Below, piece after piece: positions 5,626-6,738 of a DNA stretch of 6,738 nucleotides. The stretch is from Deltaproteobacteria bacterium. Lineage in GTDB: Bacteria > Desulfobacterota > Dissulfuribacteria > Dissulfuribacterales > S140-46. The stretch spans positions 1-6,738 of the forward strand of contig WFVQ01000009.1 in NCBI GenBank assembly GCA_015491585.1. The letters are read 5' to 3'. The notes under the pieces are model-generated. The model had not been told where the DNA came from. It saw nothing but the letters and a program-made list of their open reading frames with translations, and ran no database searches. Within the stretch, counting starts at the first letter, position 1; each line of letters opens with the position of its first letter. Made by a program: the position numbers and the translations under genes.

Positions 5626-6605
5626 TTCTTTCCCCCCTTGTCGAGCTGAAGCAACGGCAGGAGCCCCTCCAGCTTGGAGTCGATGACGGTCTTGTCTTTG
5701 AACCTTGGCAGGACCGACTCCATTGTCTCGAGGTATATCCTCTCCTGGGTCACTTCGGGCGCCTGGCGATATGCGGCGGCAAGGGCCTCGAAGAACGCTG
5801 CGTCACCCTTGGCCTTGTTGATGCGCTCGGTGGCATAACCCTCTGCCTGCTGTATGAGGCGCAGGGCCTCGCCCTTGGCCTTGGGGATGATACGGTTGTA
5901 TTCGCTCATGGCCTGGTTGATGAGCTTCTCCCGCTCCTGCTGGGCCTGGTTCACCTCGTTGAACGACGGCTTGACCGGATCGGGAGGATTGACGTCCTGA
6001 AGCACCACCTGATCCACGGTTATACCCATCTGGTACTGGCGGCAAAGGGCCTGAAGCCGCTGTTTCACCTGGTCGGCTATCTGCTGGCGGCCGGTGGTGA
6101 GCACCTGATCGACCTTCTTGTCTCCCACGACCTCGCGCATAACCGCCTCGTTCATGTCCCTGAAGGTCATGCGAGGATTCCTGACCTTGAAGAGGAGCTT
6201 ATAGGGATCGCTTATCCGGTACTGAGTGATCCACTCCACAACTACCACGTTCAGGTCGCCGGTGAGCATTAGGGATTCCCCCTTGTAGTCACGTTTGGAA
6301 TAACTGGTCCTCACACCGGCCGTCTTTGTCCTGAACCCGAACTCCTCCTTGAGCTGGCGCTGGACCGGGACCTGAATCACAGTCTCCACCGGGTCCGGCA
6401 GCTTGAAATTGAGACCGGGCTTGGCCTCCCGCACATACCTCCCGAACCTCAGCACTACTCCCACGTTCTCGGGGGGAACCGTGAACCACATGTTCCACAC
6501 CAGCGCCCCCAGGATCAAGACCACACCCGCCAACACCAGAAACCTGGGATTAATGTTTGGCGGAGTCACCCTCTTGACGTTGTGAGGGAAAGGGGTCTGC
6601 TCCAT
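5622..6605 (-). CDS. hflK: HflK, SPFH-family modulator of FtsH protease
   Basis: Partner of HflC in the FtsH-HflKC membrane complex. With the start at the ATG at 6605 the protein has 327 residues: a short cytoplasmic N-terminus (1-20), one membrane anchor (about 22-41, FLVLAGVVLILGALVWNMWF), a band-7 domain (PPENVGVVLRFGRYVREAKPG, later MLTGDLNVVVVEWITQYRISDP), then the HflK signature DVNPPDPVKPSFNEVNQAQQ (204-223) and a long Glu/Lys/Ala helix (about 224-280). The Gly-rich N-terminal extension of E. coli HflK (about 419 aa) and its C-terminal extension are missing, so this is a compact form. An in-frame TTG at 6698 would add 31 polar residues unlike the family; GGAAGGAG, 6 nt before 6605, decides for the ATG. 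It is the first gene of the pair and overlaps hflC by 4 nt. Confidence 0.93.
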   Translation of the reverse strand: MEQTPFPHNVKRVTPPNINPRFLVLAGVVLILGALVWNMWFTVPPENVGVVLRFGRYVREAKPGLNFKLPDPVETVIQVPVQRQLKEEFGFRTKTAGVRTSYSKRDYKGESLMLTGDLNVVVVEWITQYRISDPYKLLFKVRNPRMTFRDMNEAVMREVVGDKKVDQVLTTGRQQIADQVKQRLQALCRQYQMGITVDQVVLQDVNPPDPVKPSFNEVNQAQQEREKLINQAMSEYNRIIPKAKGEALRLIQQAEGYATERINKAKGDAAFFEALAAAYRQAPEVTQERIYLETMESVLPRFKDKTVIDSKLEGLLPLLQLDKGGKK

Positions 6606-6611
6606 CTCTGT

Positions 6612-6619
6612 CTCCTTCC
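6612..6619 (-). promoter_or_regulatory. Ribosome binding site deciding the hflK start
   Basis: GGAAGGAG on the minus strand, 6 nt before the ATG at 6605-6603. It is strong and well spaced, and argues against the longer reading from the TTG at 6698. I see no convincing promoter for hflK in 6606-6724: a TGCTATCCT extended -10-like stretch (around 6696-6688) lacks a good -35. Confidence 0.75.
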
Positions 6620-6671
6620 GCTTATCCTTCTGCTTATTTGATAACAGCCTGCTGCTGGGCACAAGGCCAGC

Positions 6672-6724
6672 ATGTCTCCGATCTTGAGGATAGCACAATT
6701 CGTGCGGTTTGAGCAGACGATGAA
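6672..6724 (+). CDS. Possible start of a divergent gene, maybe UbiA-family prenyltransferase
   Basis: An ATG at 6672, preceded by AAGG with 5-nt spacing, opens a frame that stays open to the end of the genomic sequence. The 17 complete codons read MSPILRIAQFVRFEQTM. The FVRFEQT stretch resembles the N-terminus of UbiA-family polyprenyltransferases, which often read (I/V)RFE(H/Q/K)T followed by a membrane segment; MqnP/UbiA attaches the polyprenyl tail in menaquinone synthesis. Seventeen residues are far too few to prove this, and the next codon (AA plus an adapter base) is unreliable. It could also be no gene at all. Confidence 0.2.
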
Positions 6725-6738
6725 CTGTCTCTTATACA
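6725..6738. other. Untrimmed Tn5 mosaic end (Nextera adapter) at the contig end
   Basis: The last 14 bases, CTGTCTCTTATACA, equal the first 14 of the 19-base reverse mosaic-end sequence CTGTCTCTTATACACATCT used in transposase-based library kits. All 14 match and they sit flush with the window end, as expected when adapter read-through is kept at a contig tip. These bases should not be treated as genome. Confidence 0.93.

Noticed and set aside
6606..6698. Longer HflK beginning at the TTG at 6698
   Set aside because: The extra 31 residues are polar and unlike the family, and a strong GGAAGGAG stands before the ATG at 6605.
1..6738. A novel defence, mobile or biosynthetic system
   Set aside because: Every long coding region is a recognised core gene, codon use looks uniform, and no integrase, transposase, repeat array or toxin-antitoxin pair is visible.

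Overview
The window looks like chromosomal core DNA from a GC-rich, Gram-negative, menaquinone-using anaerobe, most likely a member of the Desulfobacterota (old Deltaproteobacteria). The pointers are a Tol envelope system (so an outer membrane), the futalosine menaquinone route (mqnD), a small ferredoxin that closely resembles Desulfovibrio africanus ferredoxin III, and frequent AGG and ATA codons. The lineage is an inference from gene content. No mobile element, CRISPR array, rRNA or tRNA gene is visible.

Layout. (1) Positions 1-3242, minus strand: a tightly packed operon mqnD-tolQ-tolR-tolA-tolB. mqnD and tolQ abut with no gap, tolQ and tolR are 3 nt apart, and tolR/tolA and tolA/tolB share 4-nt ATGA overlaps. 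tolB runs off the left edge. (2) Positions 3243-3332: a short divergent promoter region with overlapping candidate promoters and a CAATCGATTG palindrome. (3) Positions 3333-4295, plus strand: ribF, bifunctional FMN/FAD synthesis. (4) Positions 4307-4325: a strong hairpin between the convergent ribF and ferredoxin genes. (5) Positions 4357-4542, minus strand: a 61-aa ferredoxin in which Asp replaces the second Cys of cluster I, with its own promoter and a near-perfect ribosome binding site. (6) Positions 4669-6605, minus strand: hflK-hflC, overlapping by 4 nt, which encode the membrane complex around the FtsH protease. (7) Positions 6606-6724: upstream region of hflK, with a possible divergent gene start. 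(8) Positions 6725-6738: 14 bases identical to the Tn5 mosaic end/Nextera adapter, so the last bases are almost certainly a sequencing artefact at a contig end.

How the genes fit together. TolQ and TolR form a proton-driven inner-membrane motor, TolA carries its force across the periplasm, and TolB links it to Pal at the outer membrane. The proton-motive force that drives the motor comes from menaquinone-dependent respiration, to which MqnD contributes; whether their shared operon is functional or just convenient cannot be told from sequence. RibF supplies FMN and FAD, and the ferredoxin carries low-potential electrons. HflK and HflC control membrane-protein quality. Apart from the Asp-substituted ferredoxin, the mqnD-tol operon and the adapter remnant, this is ordinary housekeeping DNA. 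I did not find evidence for an undescribed system.
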